A DNA stretch of 64,000 bases from an uncultured Hyphomonadaceae bacterium (GTDB lineage: Bacteria; Pseudomonadota; Alphaproteobacteria; Caulobacterales; Maricaulaceae). The notes below the pieces were generated by a model. It did not search any database. It saw only the letters and a program-made list of their open reading frames with translations, and had not been told where the DNA came from. The stretch is from assembly GCA_913058335.1 (NCBI GenBank), contig CAJXPX010000004.1, forward strand, positions 1 to 64,000, written 5' to 3'. Both the position numbers and the translations under genes were made by a program. Below are positions 12,060 to 21,211 of the stretch, one piece after another. The stretch's first letter is position 1. Every line of letters begins with the position of its first letter.

Positions 12060-12956
12060 TTAGAGCGATTCAGGCAATCCATCACGGATAATATCGGCCA
12101 AGGCTTGTATCGCCTTCTGTCTTGGGAAGCGTTTCCGATAGGTGAGATAAATCTGCCGCGAGGCGCCTGCATCCGTAAGCTTATGTGAAGAAAGATCCAT
12201 TTCGGAAATCCAGCCACCGCGCATGGCCAAAGCCGGGACGAGCGTGACGCCCTGTCCGGACGCGACAAGATTGATAAGCGTTTCCAAACTGGTGGCCCGC
12301 AAGCTTTGTTGTCTGCGTTTTTGCGCGGGACGGCAAATGGACAGCGCCTGATCCCTAAAACAATGCCCTTCGGTCAGCAAAAGGACGTCTTCATCCTTTA
12401 CGTCTGCCATGGACGCTTTTTCAAGACGTGCCAGTTCATGGTCCTTTGGAAATAATAGCCAGAAAGGCTCTACATATAGCTCTATCGCATGAAGACTATC
12501 GTCTATAGGGGGCGTCGCCAGAACCGCGACATCAAGATCCCCCATGACCAGAGCTTCGTTCAATCGATCCGTAATATCTTCGCGGTATTGGATCGTCATA
12601 TTAGGGAGGATCGTTTGGAGCTTTGCGACGAAACGCGGAATTAAATAAGGCGCAATTGTGGGAATAAGACCCAGCGATAAAGTCCCCGCCAGAGGATCTT
12701 GCGCCATAGCAGCCACGTCTTTTATCCGTTGCGCTGCGTCTCTGGCGTCCCGGGCGATCGCAATTATCTCCTTGCCGATCCCGGTCACGCGAATGCCTTT
12801 GTGACTTCGTTCAAAAAGGGTAACGCCCAATTCAGCTTCCAGTTTTTTAATTTGGCCTGATAAGGTGGGCTGGCTGACATTGCAGGCCTCGGCGGCTTGT
12901 CCAAAATGCCCAATATCGGCGACCGCGCAAATATAATCTAAATCTCGAAGGTTCAT
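12060..12956 (-). CDS. oxyR: Hydrogen peroxide-sensing regulator OxyR
   Basis: A 298-residue LysR-family regulator. The N-terminal winged helix-turn-helix (about residues 1-60) contains QAAEACNVSQPTLSGQIKKL. The sensor domain has the redox pair C199 and C208 in GHCFRDQALSIC, at exactly the numbering and spacing of Escherichia coli OxyR, so disulfide switching by peroxide is expected. It converges on katG. A near-perfect OxyR tetramotif begins 17 bases upstream of its start, which suggests autoregulation. Confidence 0.96.
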   Translation of the reverse strand: MNLRDLDYICAVADIGHFGQAAEACNVSQPTLSGQIKKLEAELGVTLFERSHKGIRVTGIGKEIIAIARDARDAAQRIKDVAAMAQDPLAGTLSLGLIPTIAPYLIPRFVAKLQTILPNMTIQYREDITDRLNEALVMGDLDVAVLATPPIDDSLHAIELYVEPFWLLFPKDHELARLEKASMADVKDEDVLLLTEGHCFRDQALSICRPAQKRRQQSLRATSLETLINLVASGQGVTLVPALAMRGGWISEMDLSSHKLTDAGASRQIYLTYRKRFPRQKAIQALADIIRDGLPESL

Positions 12957-12972
12957 ATAGGTAGCTTAGAGG

Positions 12973-13009
12973 ATAGAGAATAACTATCAAGATGATAGAA
13001 TCAATCGAT
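12973..13009. promoter_or_regulatory. Predicted OxyR autoregulatory site
   Basis: ATAG (12973), CTAT (12984), ATAG (12995) and CGAT (13006), each separated by exactly seven bases, match the OxyR consensus at 15 of 16 positions. It sits immediately upstream of the oxyR start codon. The rest of the roughly 310-base gap up to eipA (12957-13266) holds no gene I can support. Confidence 0.8.
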
Positions 13010-13266
13010 TATACAAACCGACTTCGAAACTATATAGTTTAAAGGGTGCTTTTAAAAGACGCACCTTATCTCAAGTTCCTTCCTTTGCTTGAGCCTTGAA
13101 CCCGAAACTTTGCAGCCCCCACAAAGTCTCGGGTTCGATATTTCCCAGCCTATTATCGACACTCCCGGACAGTTCTTCTTCACATTAACTCTTGCTCATT
13201 ACAGCGTATTTTTGTCTTTTATTAACTATAAGGACGGACGTTGACCTCAAATAAATGAGGCCCCTT

Positions 13267-13887
13267 ATGTTCCACTCCGTCTTGAAGTCTGTCACGACTT
13301 TTTCCGCCACTATTCTGCTGCTTTCCGCTTGCGCGACCGCGCCGAACAATCCCAACGCCAATAGCGATATCCGCAATGCTCAAGCCAAGTCAGAGGCTCA
13401 GGCAGAAAGTTATGATGAGAACGAAGTCGTCGCCGCGATTTCGACCCATCTTGGCGTAACCAGTGAAAGTGCGGCGTCTGCAATTGAGCGCTTGTTTAAA
13501 GACCGCGGCCGACCCACGGCTTATATTACGGGCGAAGAGGGCGGCGGCGCGCTGACCATTGGCGTGCGATACGGCAAGGGCACGCTCTGGATGAAAGATG
13601 GCCGCACAGAGGAGGTGTACTGGCAAGGCCCGACCATAGGTTTTGATGTGGGCGCCGAAGCCGGAAAAGTTTTTACCCTTGTTTACGGATTGGAAGATCC
13701 GGTAAATGTCTATCGGCGTTTCCCCGGCGTGGACGGCTCGGCTTACCTCGTTGCCGGTATGGCGATTAATTATCAGGCCGCGAACGGCATTACTCTCGCG
13801 CCTGTCCGCACTGGCGTCGGCCTCCGTCTTGGCGCTAATGTCGGCTATACGAGCTATACAAAAAAGCGGAGCATTCTGCCGTTTTAG
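13267..13887 (+). CDS. eipA: EipA-like envelope integrity lipoprotein (DUF1134)
   Basis: A 206-residue exported protein of the DUF1134 family; the Brucella member EipA supports cell-envelope integrity. A hydrophobic N-terminus ends in LLSAC with Cys at residue 22, a lipobox, so lipid anchoring is expected here. The conserved DUF1134 core follows: ITGEEGGGALTIGVRYGKG, then GFDVGAEAGK, then YRRFPGVDG. I chose ATG 13267, with GAGG at 13256-13259, over the ATG at 13255, which has no ribosome site. A terminator-like AT hairpin follows the gene. Confidence 0.85.
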   Translation: MFHSVLKSVTTFSATILLLSACATAPNNPNANSDIRNAQAKSEAQAESYDENEVVAAISTHLGVTSESAASAIERLFKDRGRPTAYITGEEGGGALTIGVRYGKGTLWMKDGRTEEVYWQGPTIGFDVGAEAGKVFTLVYGLEDPVNVYRRFPGVDGSAYLVAGMAINYQAANGITLAPVRTGVGLRLGANVGYTSYTKKRSILPF

Positions 13888-13901
13888 TCAGAGGCACATT
13901 T

Positions 13902-13926
13902 GATAAATCAACTGATTTATCGTTTT
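13902..13926 (+). terminator. Terminator-like hairpin after eipA
   Basis: A perfect 8-bp AT-rich stem (gataaatc / gatttatc) with loop aact, then gtttt. It lies 15 bases after the eipA stop. The stem is weak in GC. Confidence 0.5.
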
Positions 13927-13958
13927 AATGGGCCCTATATTTTGGGAGGCACAATCTA

Positions 13959-15254
13959 TTGCGTGTATTAGTTCTTGGCGGCTATGGACTGATAGGGCTG
14001 GCAGTTTCAAAACTTCTTTTGGAACAGGGAAAACAAGTTACCGGGTTGGCCAGATCTGCCAAAACAGGTAGAAAATTTCTTCCCGAGGCAAGTTGGATAT
14101 CAGAAGATATTTCCAAATTGACTAAACCCGAAGACTGGTCTGAAATTCTCAAAAATATTGATGCTGTTGTGAATGCTGCCGGTATTTTGCAAAATGGATT
14201 AAATGACAATGTCGCGGCAACACAGCGCGATTCAATCATGGCTTTGATCAAAGCCTGTGATCAGAATGGGGTTGAGCAATTTATCCAAATTTCTGCACCG
14301 GGCGCCACCAGCGCGGCACAAACCCTTTTTTACAAAACCAAGGGCGAAGCGGATGAGGCGTTGAAAAAAAGTCGTTTGAAGTGGACGATTTTAAGGCCCG
14401 GCCTTGTCATTTCGCCGAACGCTTATGGCGGAACAAGCCTGCTGCGTATGTTGGCTGCGTTTCCGCTCATTCAACCGCTGGTCATGCCAAAGGCGCTGAT
14501 TCAGACAGTCTCGGTTCACGATGTAGCTTATGCTGTTTCGGCCGCCCTTGGGAAAGATAGTTTGGCTGGACAAGATTTTGACCTCGTCGAAGAAAATGCC
14601 AAGACACTTACCGATTTAATTCTGAGTATTCGATCTTGGCTGGGGTTTTCCAAGCCCCTTTTTATAGTACCTCTCCCGAAATGGGTGGGAGGGGTCGTTT
14701 CAAAAATAGCTGATTTTGCAGGGTGGCTAGGATGGCGTTCGTCGTTGCGTTCTACATCTCTGAAAGTGCTCACTCAAAATGTTACGGGTGATCCGGCTCC
14801 TTGGAAATACGAGACGGGTCACGTCCCGCAAGGCTTGAAACGAACTTTGCAAGGACTTCCTTCAACCGCGCAGGAAAGACTCTATGCGCGTATGAAGCTC
14901 CTATTCCCTTTGCTCCTTTTTATCATGTCCGCTTTTTGGCTTACCTCTGGCCTAATAGGTATATTTCAACATGATAAGGCAGTGAAAGTTCTTGAGGGAG
15001 CCTTGCCTGAGACAGCGGCGATTACATCTGTTTGGCTGGGGTCTGTGATAGATATTGGCATCGGACTTTTGGTTCTGTTCCGGCCTTTGACCCGCCTTAT
15101 TAGTCTTTTTTCCGTGTTAGTGGCTGCGGGTTATCTCGCGGCAAGTGCCGCCTTGACGCCGCATCTTTGGGCGAACCCGCTTGGGCCAATGGTGAAAGTC
15201 TTTCCTGCTATTGCGCTCGCCCTCGTCATCGCGAGTTTGGCAGAGGAGAGATAA
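13959..15254 (+). CDS. NAD(P)-binding epimerase/SDR with DoxX-like membrane tail
   Basis: A 431-residue two-part protein. The first about 290 residues are an atypical short-chain dehydrogenase/NmrA-like Rossmann fold, with GGYGLIG at residues 7-13, a VNAAG segment, and a Y-x-x-x-K (YKTKG). The last about 125 residues hold four hydrophobic helices resembling the DoxX-like domain often fused to such proteins. It therefore probably acts at the inner membrane. Start is TTG 13959, preceded by GGGAGG; no ATG fits better. It is followed after 2 bases by a DUF2269 gene, a pairing I recognise from other Proteobacteria, so both are likely one operon. The substrate is unknown. Confidence 0.8.
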   Translation: MRVLVLGGYGLIGLAVSKLLLEQGKQVTGLARSAKTGRKFLPEASWISEDISKLTKPEDWSEILKNIDAVVNAAGILQNGLNDNVAATQRDSIMALIKACDQNGVEQFIQISAPGATSAAQTLFYKTKGEADEALKKSRLKWTILRPGLVISPNAYGGTSLLRMLAAFPLIQPLVMPKALIQTVSVHDVAYAVSAALGKDSLAGQDFDLVEENAKTLTDLILSIRSWLGFSKPLFIVPLPKWVGGVVSKIADFAGWLGWRSSLRSTSLKVLTQNVTGDPAPWKYETGHVPQGLKRTLQGLPSTAQERLYARMKLLFPLLLFIMSAFWLTSGLIGIFQHDKAVKVLEGALPETAAITSVWLGSVIDIGIGLLVLFRPLTRLISLFSVLVAAGYLAASAALTPHLWANPLGPMVKVFPAIALALVIASLAEER

Positions 15255-15256
15255 AG

Positions 15257-15724
15257 ATGTGGGTTGATTTTCTAAGATGGAGCCATGTCATCGGCGCCGC
15301 AGTCTTGCTCGGAACCGGTGCAGGTATCGCTTTTTTTATGGTCATGGCGCACCGCACAGGCGAGGTAAAACTGATTGCTCATACGGCCGGAATTGTTGTC
15401 GTCGCAGATTGGATTTTCACGGCTTCTGCTGTCATCATACAACCCATAACAGGGGTTTTGCTTGCGAAGTCTATCGGGTGGCCTTTAATGCAGGGCTGGG
15501 TGTTGTGGTCGCTTTTATTGTATATATTTGTCGGCCTGTTTTGGTTGCCTGTGGTCTGGATACAAAAACAGATGAGAGATTTAGCCCGGGACGCTTTGCG
15601 CAAAGGTCAGACATTGCCGGCACGATATTTCAAATTATATCGGATATGGTTTGCCTGTGGATTTCCGGCATTTTTTGCCGTTTTGGGGATTGTCTGGTTG
15701 ATGGTGTCAAAACCTGCTTTCTAA
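15257..15724 (+). CDS. DUF2269 integral membrane protein
   Basis: A 155-residue protein with four hydrophobic helices. The N-terminal FLRWSHVIGAAVLLGTGAG and the central IQPITGVLLAKSIGW match the DUF2269 family of small inner-membrane proteins of unknown function. ATG 15257 is chosen because it follows a GGAGAG ribosome site inside the end of the upstream gene. The spacing of 2 bases to that gene indicates translational coupling. The partner oxidoreductase suggests a joint but undefined membrane role. Confidence 0.85.
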   Translation: MWVDFLRWSHVIGAAVLLGTGAGIAFFMVMAHRTGEVKLIAHTAGIVVVADWIFTASAVIIQPITGVLLAKSIGWPLMQGWVLWSLLLYIFVGLFWLPVVWIQKQMRDLARDALRKGQTLPARYFKLYRIWFACGFPAFFAVLGIVWLMVSKPAF

Positions 15725-15797
15725 GAGTTTTTCTGAGACCTAGTTTAGATACATTTTTCACTTGTCAGAATTAGGGGGGAGGGTGTTAGTCTGACCC

Positions 15798-16418
15798 ATG
15801 GGAAATTGTTGCGAACCACAGGTCTTCACCGGACTCTCCAAAGGATATAAGCGAGCGCTTATTGCCGTTATTTTAATTAATGCGGTCATGTTCTTTGTTG
15901 AAATGGCCGCCGGGTTCTCATCTCAGTCACAAGCTTTAAAAGCGGATGCCCTCGATTTTGCCGGGGATTCTGTAACCTATGCGATTAGCCTCGCGGTCAT
16001 TGGCGCAGCGGTAAGAACGCGGGCCTTGGCCTCGCTTTTCAAAGGCGCATCTTTGGGGCTCATGGCTTTGGTCATTCTGGTGACAACAGGTCTGCGGTTT
16101 TTTGAGGGGGGTGCCCCGGAAGCTCACACAATGGGATTAATTGGCACGCTCGCCTTCTTGGCCAATATGGCAAGCGTACTTATTCTTTTGAAGTGGCGGG
16201 ACGGAGATTCAAATGTTCGCTCTGTTTGGCTCTGCTCGCGCAATGACGCCATCGGGAATATCGGTGTAATTTTAGCTGGCTTTGCGGTTGCCTTTACCGG
16301 GTCTGCTTGGCCCGACTTGATTGTTGCCGGATTAATGGCCGCAATATTCTTGAAGTCCGCCGCCTCGATCACGGCGCAAGCGAGAGCCGAATTGAAACAG
16401 ACCGAAAGCAAGGCTTAG
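15798..16418 (+). CDS. Cation-efflux (CDF) family transporter, short form
   Basis: A 206-residue membrane protein with about six hydrophobic segments. The CDF metal-site pattern is recognisable in KADALDFAGDSVTYAISL and in SRNDAIGNIGV, where an Asn-Asp replaces the usual His-x-x-x-Asp. An N-terminal NCCEPQ cysteine pair could bind metal. The protein lacks the C-terminal cytoplasmic domain of CzcD/YiiP-type exporters and is about 90 residues shorter. It probably exports a divalent or heavy-metal cation, but the changed second site leaves the substrate open. It converges with the homoserine dehydrogenase gene across 17 bases. Confidence 0.75.
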   Translation: MGNCCEPQVFTGLSKGYKRALIAVILINAVMFFVEMAAGFSSQSQALKADALDFAGDSVTYAISLAVIGAAVRTRALASLFKGASLGLMALVILVTTGLRFFEGGAPEAHTMGLIGTLAFLANMASVLILLKWRDGDSNVRSVWLCSRNDAIGNIGVILAGFAVAFTGSAWPDLIVAGLMAAIFLKSAASITAQARAELKQTESKA

Positions 16419-16435
16419 CCTAAGGCCAGCCGCGT

Positions 16436-18103
16436 TTATAAGTCGAGGGCCGAAATATCAAAGAGATCTGCCATCACCGATTCTGTTGTCGGCCAACGTC
16501 CTGCACCTTTGCCTCGAATGCGGTATTGATCGCCATCGTCAAAATCAAAGACAGCATGGGCCTCTTCGCCTTCGGCTTTCGCCAGGAAATTATTCAGGCT
16601 GAGGTCCTTTAAGTCCAGACGCGAAGAGAAGCCGTTTGAGTCTTTCCAGACTGTGGCGATACGTTTTATTGAGCCCTTTGGGGGGTCAGTGGGATTGAAA
16701 TTTTCAATCGAGTCACGGTGGATGTCGTCGATTGTGATTTCTTCGTCAAAGCCGAGCAACGCGACCAAAAGAATTTTTGCCCCCGCATCAGCTCCGTTCA
16801 CATCATTTGACGGGTCAGCTTCGGCAAACCCTTTTTCCTGCGCGTCAGCCAGAGCGTCTTCATAAGAACGTCCCTTGCTGATTTCCCCGAGCATAAAGTT
16901 AGTCGTCCCGTTGAGTAACGCCTGAACGCGTGTAATGCGGCCTTTTTCGCGTTTGCACATTTCCAAAACAGGCATACCGCCCCCGGCGGAGGCGGAAAAG
17001 AGTAGCTCTACACCTTTACTCTCCGCGAGATTAATTAAGTCGCGTCCGCCCTTGGCGATGGCCTGTTTATTAGCGCTGACGACATGCACGCCGGCCTCGA
17101 TCATGGCGCGCGTGTTGGAAAGCGCTGGCTCTATGCCGCCGGAAACGTCAATAAAAATATCAGGTTTAGCCGACAGAAGGTCGTCAAATTCAGTCGTCAT
17201 CATCTCAGGTTTATAGCCTTGATCGATATATTTCTCGATATCGCGGACCATGATTTTGGCCATCTCGAATTTCTCTGGGGAGGCTTTCATCCGCCGAAAT
17301 ACGCCGCCCCCGACGACGCCGCAGCCCATCATGGCCACACGTAGTTTCTTGGTTTTCGGAGCCGCAGAGAGTGCGCCTGTTTTCGGGCCGATGGTCGTAT
17401 AAAGCGGGAGGCCGGGCCGGCCGATGCGGAAAGATTGCTCGTGTCTTTTGGCAAATTCCAACGCCTTTGGCTCAATGAGGGGCCCGGCAACCTTGGCCAG
17501 ATCATCCCAACTTATATCACTGTAACGCTCAGGGCTTTCGCCGGATTGTTTCGGGTCGCGGGCATAAACGCCGTCCACATCTTTGAGAAGCAGGGCCGGA
17601 GAATTTATTTGTTCTGCTACAAAAAGAGCGGTCAAATCCGATCCGCCCTGACCGAGAAGGACCGTACGGTCTTTCTCGCCAATAGCGACATAGCCGGGCA
17701 TAACGACAATATCATGATCTTTAAGATCTTGGAGGAGCTGTTCGGAATCAAGCCCTGTTAGTTCGGCTTCTGTCGAGCTTCCCTTTGCTTTGAGCCCCAG
17801 ATCGCGGGCCTGACGGACAAAGGCCGGGGCGCCAATACGTTCCAGCGCAAGCGCCAAAAGGGCGGCGGAGCGGCGCTCGCCAAGTTGAATAAGCTCCGGG
17901 AGGTTTTTTGCTTGTCCCTCGGGGCCAACTCTTCGGGCTTCGGCTAATAAGACGTCGCTTTGGTCGCCCTGCGCGGACGTGACCGCCACCACATTCTGGC
18001 CCTGTCGGTAATGCCGGTAAATTTCTGAGGCGGCGTTCGTATAATCTTCAAGCGTCCGTAAAACGCTATGGCCAAAGTTGAGAACAATAACGGGGACAGG
18101 CAT
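16436..18103 (-). CDS. Aspartokinase-like domain fused to homoserine dehydrogenase
   Basis: A 555-residue fusion. Residues about 1-245 resemble the amino-acid kinase fold of aspartokinase: GQGGSDLTALFVAEQINSP near 151 and KDVDGVYARDP near 174. But the first motif reads VLNFGHSVL where active enzymes have a lysine in KFGGTS, so the kinase may be inactive. Residues about 253-555 are homoserine dehydrogenase, with the NAD(P) loop MGCGVVGGG, SANKQAIAKGG and the LLNGTTNFML signature. This half reduces aspartate semialdehyde to homoserine for Thr/Met/Ile synthesis. No ACT domains are present, unlike ThrA/MetL (about 820 residues), so classical feedback control is not expected. An Lrp-type gene lies just upstream on the same strand. 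Confidence 0.85.
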   Translation of the reverse strand: MPVPVIVLNFGHSVLRTLEDYTNAASEIYRHYRQGQNVVAVTSAQGDQSDVLLAEARRVGPEGQAKNLPELIQLGERRSAALLALALERIGAPAFVRQARDLGLKAKGSSTEAELTGLDSEQLLQDLKDHDIVVMPGYVAIGEKDRTVLLGQGGSDLTALFVAEQINSPALLLKDVDGVYARDPKQSGESPERYSDISWDDLAKVAGPLIEPKALEFAKRHEQSFRIGRPGLPLYTTIGPKTGALSAAPKTKKLRVAMMGCGVVGGGVFRRMKASPEKFEMAKIMVRDIEKYIDQGYKPEMMTTEFDDLLSAKPDIFIDVSGGIEPALSNTRAMIEAGVHVVSANKQAIAKGGRDLINLAESKGVELLFSASAGGGMPVLEMCKREKGRITRVQALLNGTTNFMLGEISKGRSYEDALADAQEKGFAEADPSNDVNGADAGAKILLVALLGFDEEITIDDIHRDSIENFNPTDPPKGSIKRIATVWKDSNGFSSRLDLKDLSLNNFLAKAEGEEAHAVFDFDDGDQYRIRGKGAGRWPTTESVMADLFDISALDL

Positions 18104-18232
18104 GACAAACTTTCCGCAATAAATGACAGCTTAAACAAACAGTGCGGTTAAGGCCGCCATCCCTTCAAGTCAACAAAAGCAACCTCAAAAGTGGCTGTCA
18201 CGGAAAGATTTTACCGTAAATGAAGCGGTAGG

Positions 18233-18727
18233 CTAATGGCGAGGCACAGCATTGCTGATTAGGTTTAAGGGGATCGCATTCGTGTCCTTGCTTTGGCGGA
18301 GGACAATTCGCGACTGGACATCTGAGATGAGGTCGATGGAGAGAAGCGTTTCACGCAAGAAATCTTCGTAAGAGTGCATATCTTTTGTCACAATACGCAG
18401 CATAAAGTCTACCGCCCCGGTCACGACGGCGCATTGGATAACTTCGGGCATTCGCGCTACAGAGTTTTCGAACTTTTCCATATTGGCGCGGTTGGGAAGC
18501 CCAAGTTTGACCGCGACAAACACTTCGAAATCCAGCCCAAGCTTAGAGCGGTTCAAAATCGTGACGCGGTTTTCGATAATGCCAAGTTCTTCCATACGCT
18601 TGATGCGGCGCCAGCAGGGCGAAGACGATAAACCGACCTGTTCGGAGATATCTGCAACGGATAATCCGGCGTTATTTTGTATTAAGTGAAGGATTTTGGC
18701 GTCGATGTTGTCAATAATTTCGGGCAT
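18233..18727 (-). CDS. Lrp/AsnC family regulator, likely BkdR type
   Basis: A 164-residue DNA-binding regulator. The helix-turn-helix LSVADISEQVGLSSSPCWRRIKRM lies near residues 20-43 and the C-terminal RAM/ligand domain follows (YEDFLRE, DLISDVQSRIVL). Start chosen at ATG 18727 with AGAGG upstream; an in-frame start 10 codons earlier has no family sequence. It is divergent from the branched-chain 2-oxoacid dehydrogenase operon across about 187 bases, the arrangement of bkdR with bkd genes. I therefore infer control of that operon by branched-chain amino acids. Confidence 0.88.
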   Translation of the reverse strand: MPEIIDNIDAKILHLIQNNAGLSVADISEQVGLSSSPCWRRIKRMEELGIIENRVTILNRSKLGLDFEVFVAVKLGLPNRANMEKFENSVARMPEVIQCAVVTGAVDFMLRIVTKDMHSYEDFLRETLLSIDLISDVQSRIVLRQSKDTNAIPLNLISNAVPRH

Positions 18728-18914
18728 GTGAACCTCTGATATTAAGAATTTACGCAAAAAATTAGCGTAAGTACCGTATTATAACTGTAAAGCGTTATGA
18801 TTATAGCGTGATTTTTGGATAAATTACATTCCAAAGTCAATCTTTCCGCAACGATTACGATGGATTGCACGTAAATGTGATAAGAATAACGCGATAATCG
18901 CTAGAGGGACGTAA

Positions 18915-20192
18915 ATGGGTCAGTCAGCTGAAAACAAAGCTCGAGCAGAGCGGAATCTTTCCAACCAATCAAAGCTCTTTGTACCGGAGCCGCAATTCCG
19001 TCCAGGGGACACGCCAGACTATTCCCATATATCCATCCCGACCAATCATTCCCCCAATCGACCGGACCCGCTTTGCGACGCACATGATACGGTCGAACAT
19101 GCCCTGAAACTTATTCGGGTACTTCGCTTTAACGGCGAGACAGAGGGAGAGTGGAAACCAGACCTCAGCGCCGATAAGATGCGCGAAGGCTTGCGCCACA
19201 TGATGCGCACCCGCGCGATGGATGAGCGCATGTTCACCATGCAGCGTCAGGGTAAGATGAGCTTCTATATGAAATCAACCGGCGAAGAAGCGGTCAGCGT
19301 CGGCCATGCCATGGCCCTACGCGACGATGACATGACTTTTCCAACCTATCGCCAACAGGGCATTTTGATTGCCCGCGGCGCGTCCATGAAGGAAATGATG
19401 TGTCAGGTTCTGTCCAATTCGGGCGACCCGCTGGACGGTAAATCCATTCCGGTTCTTTATTCTTTCAAAAAACACGGTTTCTTTTCCATTTCCGGCAATC
19501 TCGCGACCCAGCTTATTCAAGGTGTGGGGTGGGCCATGGCCGAAGCTTACAAGAATACGGACGGCATTGCCTCAGTGTTTACAGGCGAAGGCGCCACAGC
19601 AGAGGGCGATTTTCATTACGCGCTGAACTTTGCTTCTACTTACCGCGCGCCTTGCATTATTAACGTCGTCAATAATCAATGGGCGATTTCCAGTTTCCAA
19701 GGAATTGCAGCAGGACGCGGCGAGACTTTCGCCGCTCGCGGGACGGGCTACGGTCTTGCGACGTTGCGGGTGGACGGGAATGACATGCTGGCTGTCTATG
19801 CGGCGACGAAATGGGCGGCGGAGCGCGCCCGCAATGGCGGCGGCGCGACCATAATAGAACATTACACCTACCGCAAAGAAGGACATTCCACGTCGGATGA
19901 TCCGTCTAAATACCGCCCTGAGAATGAGGGGGATGTCTGGCCTTTTGGCGACCCGGTTGAACGGTTGAAAAACCACCTCATCCATATCGAAGAGTGGACA
20001 CAGGAAAAACATGACGCGCTGGCGGAAGAGTTGAAAAAAGAAGTGCGCGAAACCTTTAAGGCGGCTGAGGCCATGGGCTCTGTCGCCAATTCTACGCAGC
20101 TTCCTGACAATACGATGTTTGAGCAGGTTTACGAGACAGAGCCAGATCACCTTCTTCGTCAAAGAGAAATGTTTAAGGGGGAGATAGGCTAA
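18915..20192 (+). CDS. bkdA1: Branched-chain 2-oxoacid dehydrogenase E1 alpha
   Basis: A 425-residue thiamine-diphosphate subunit. It decarboxylates the 2-oxo acids of Val, Leu and Ile together with E1 beta. The TPP-binding stretch is GEGATAEGDFHYALNFA followed by NNQWAIS; substrate-loop residues GHSTSDDPSKYRP follow near residue 320. The family N-terminal extension is present, and the 'MQRQGKMSFYMKSTGEEA' segment separates it from pyruvate dehydrogenase E1. AGAGGGA precedes ATG 18915. Its stop overlaps the E1 beta start by one base (TAATG), giving coupled translation. The cofactor-regenerating E3 gene is not in this window. Confidence 0.95.
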   Translation: MGQSAENKARAERNLSNQSKLFVPEPQFRPGDTPDYSHISIPTNHSPNRPDPLCDAHDTVEHALKLIRVLRFNGETEGEWKPDLSADKMREGLRHMMRTRAMDERMFTMQRQGKMSFYMKSTGEEAVSVGHAMALRDDDMTFPTYRQQGILIARGASMKEMMCQVLSNSGDPLDGKSIPVLYSFKKHGFFSISGNLATQLIQGVGWAMAEAYKNTDGIASVFTGEGATAEGDFHYALNFASTYRAPCIINVVNNQWAISSFQGIAAGRGETFAARGTGYGLATLRVDGNDMLAVYAATKWAAERARNGGGATIIEHYTYRKEGHSTSDDPSKYRPENEGDVWPFGDPVERLKNHLIHIEEWTQEKHDALAEELKKEVRETFKAAEAMGSVANSTQLPDNTMFEQVYETEPDHLLRQREMFKGEIG

Positions 20193-21208
20193 TGGCTAAA
20201 ATGAGCATGATCGAAGCCATCCGTGATGCGATGGATGTAAAAATGACTGAAGATCGGGACGTCTTGGTTTTCGGCGAGGATGTCGGTTATTTTGGCGGCG
20301 TCTTCCGCTGCACAGCCGGATTACAGGAAAAACACGGGCTTCACCGCTGTTTTGATACGCCGATTTCCGAAGGCGGCATTGTCGGTATCGCTATCGGCAT
20401 GGCTGCAAATGGGTTGCGCCCTGTCGCGGAAATTCAATTCGCCGATTATATCTATCCTGCATATGACCAGATTGCGTCCGAAGCCTCGCGTTTGCGGTAT
20501 CGATCAAATGGAGACTTCACCGCGCCTCTTACTATTCGGACGCCTGTTGGGGGCGGCATTTATGGCGGCACAACGCATAGTCAGAGCCCGGAAGCCCTGT
20601 TCACACATATTTCGGGCTTGAAAACGGTTATTCCGTCCAATCCGTATGATGCGAAAGGCTTGTTGATTTCGGCGATCGAAGACAATGACCCGGTTCTGTT
20701 TTTAGAGCCAAAACGACTTTATAACGGCCCCTTTGACGGCGATCATCAGAAACCGTCCGTTGGATGGAAAAGCCATGAATTAGGCGAAGTTCCGGAAGGT
20801 CATTACACAGTCCCTCTGGCCAAAGCGCGTAAAATCACGGAAGGCAATGATCTGACGATCCTGGCTTACGGAACGATGGTTTGGGTCGCCGAGGCGGTCG
20901 TTAAAAATATGGGCATTAGCGCCGATGTCCTTGACCTACGGTCTCTCTTACCGCTGGATCTCGACGCCATTGTGGAGTCTGTGAAGAAAACAGGTCGCTG
21001 CGTCATAATCCACGAAGCGACCCGAACGTCCGGCTTTGGCGGAGAACTTTCCGCCCTTGTTCAGGAACACTGTTTTTATTACCTTGAAGCCCCAATTCAG
21101 CGCGTGACAGGGTGGGACACGCCCTATCCACATGCACAGGAATGGGCGTTTTTCCCGGGACAGAAACGCTTAACACGGGCCGTTAAAACTATTATGAAGG
21201 CCGCTTAA
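20192..21208 (+). CDS. bkdA2: Branched-chain 2-oxoacid dehydrogenase E1 beta
   Basis: A 338-residue partner of E1 alpha in the alpha2-beta2 decarboxylase. Family marks are FGEDVGYFGGVFRCTAGL near residue 27, DTPISEGGIVGIAIGMA near 55, IQFADYIYPAYDQIASEASRLR near 81 and the C-terminal transketolase-like region with DLRSLLPLD. Full length, cytoplasmic. Third-gene spacing to E2 is 3 bases, so all three subunits are made from one message. Confusion with pyruvate dehydrogenase beta is unlikely given the E1 alpha and E2 types next to it. Confidence 0.95.
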   Translation: MAKMSMIEAIRDAMDVKMTEDRDVLVFGEDVGYFGGVFRCTAGLQEKHGLHRCFDTPISEGGIVGIAIGMAANGLRPVAEIQFADYIYPAYDQIASEASRLRYRSNGDFTAPLTIRTPVGGGIYGGTTHSQSPEALFTHISGLKTVIPSNPYDAKGLLISAIEDNDPVLFLEPKRLYNGPFDGDHQKPSVGWKSHELGEVPEGHYTVPLAKARKITEGNDLTILAYGTMVWVAEAVVKNMGISADVLDLRSLLPLDLDAIVESVKKTGRCVIIHEATRTSGFGGELSALVQEHCFYYLEAPIQRVTGWDTPYPHAQEWAFFPGQKRLTRAVKTIMKAA

Positions 21209-21211
21209 ATT

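Noticed and set aside
13181-13225. TTAA half-sites that could be CtrA boxes upstream of eipA
   Set aside because: The two TTAA are 37 bases apart; the CtrA site requires TTAA-N7-TTAA.
19572-20162. 196-residue minus-strand frame
   Set aside because: It is antisense to the E1 alpha coding region and shows no domain.
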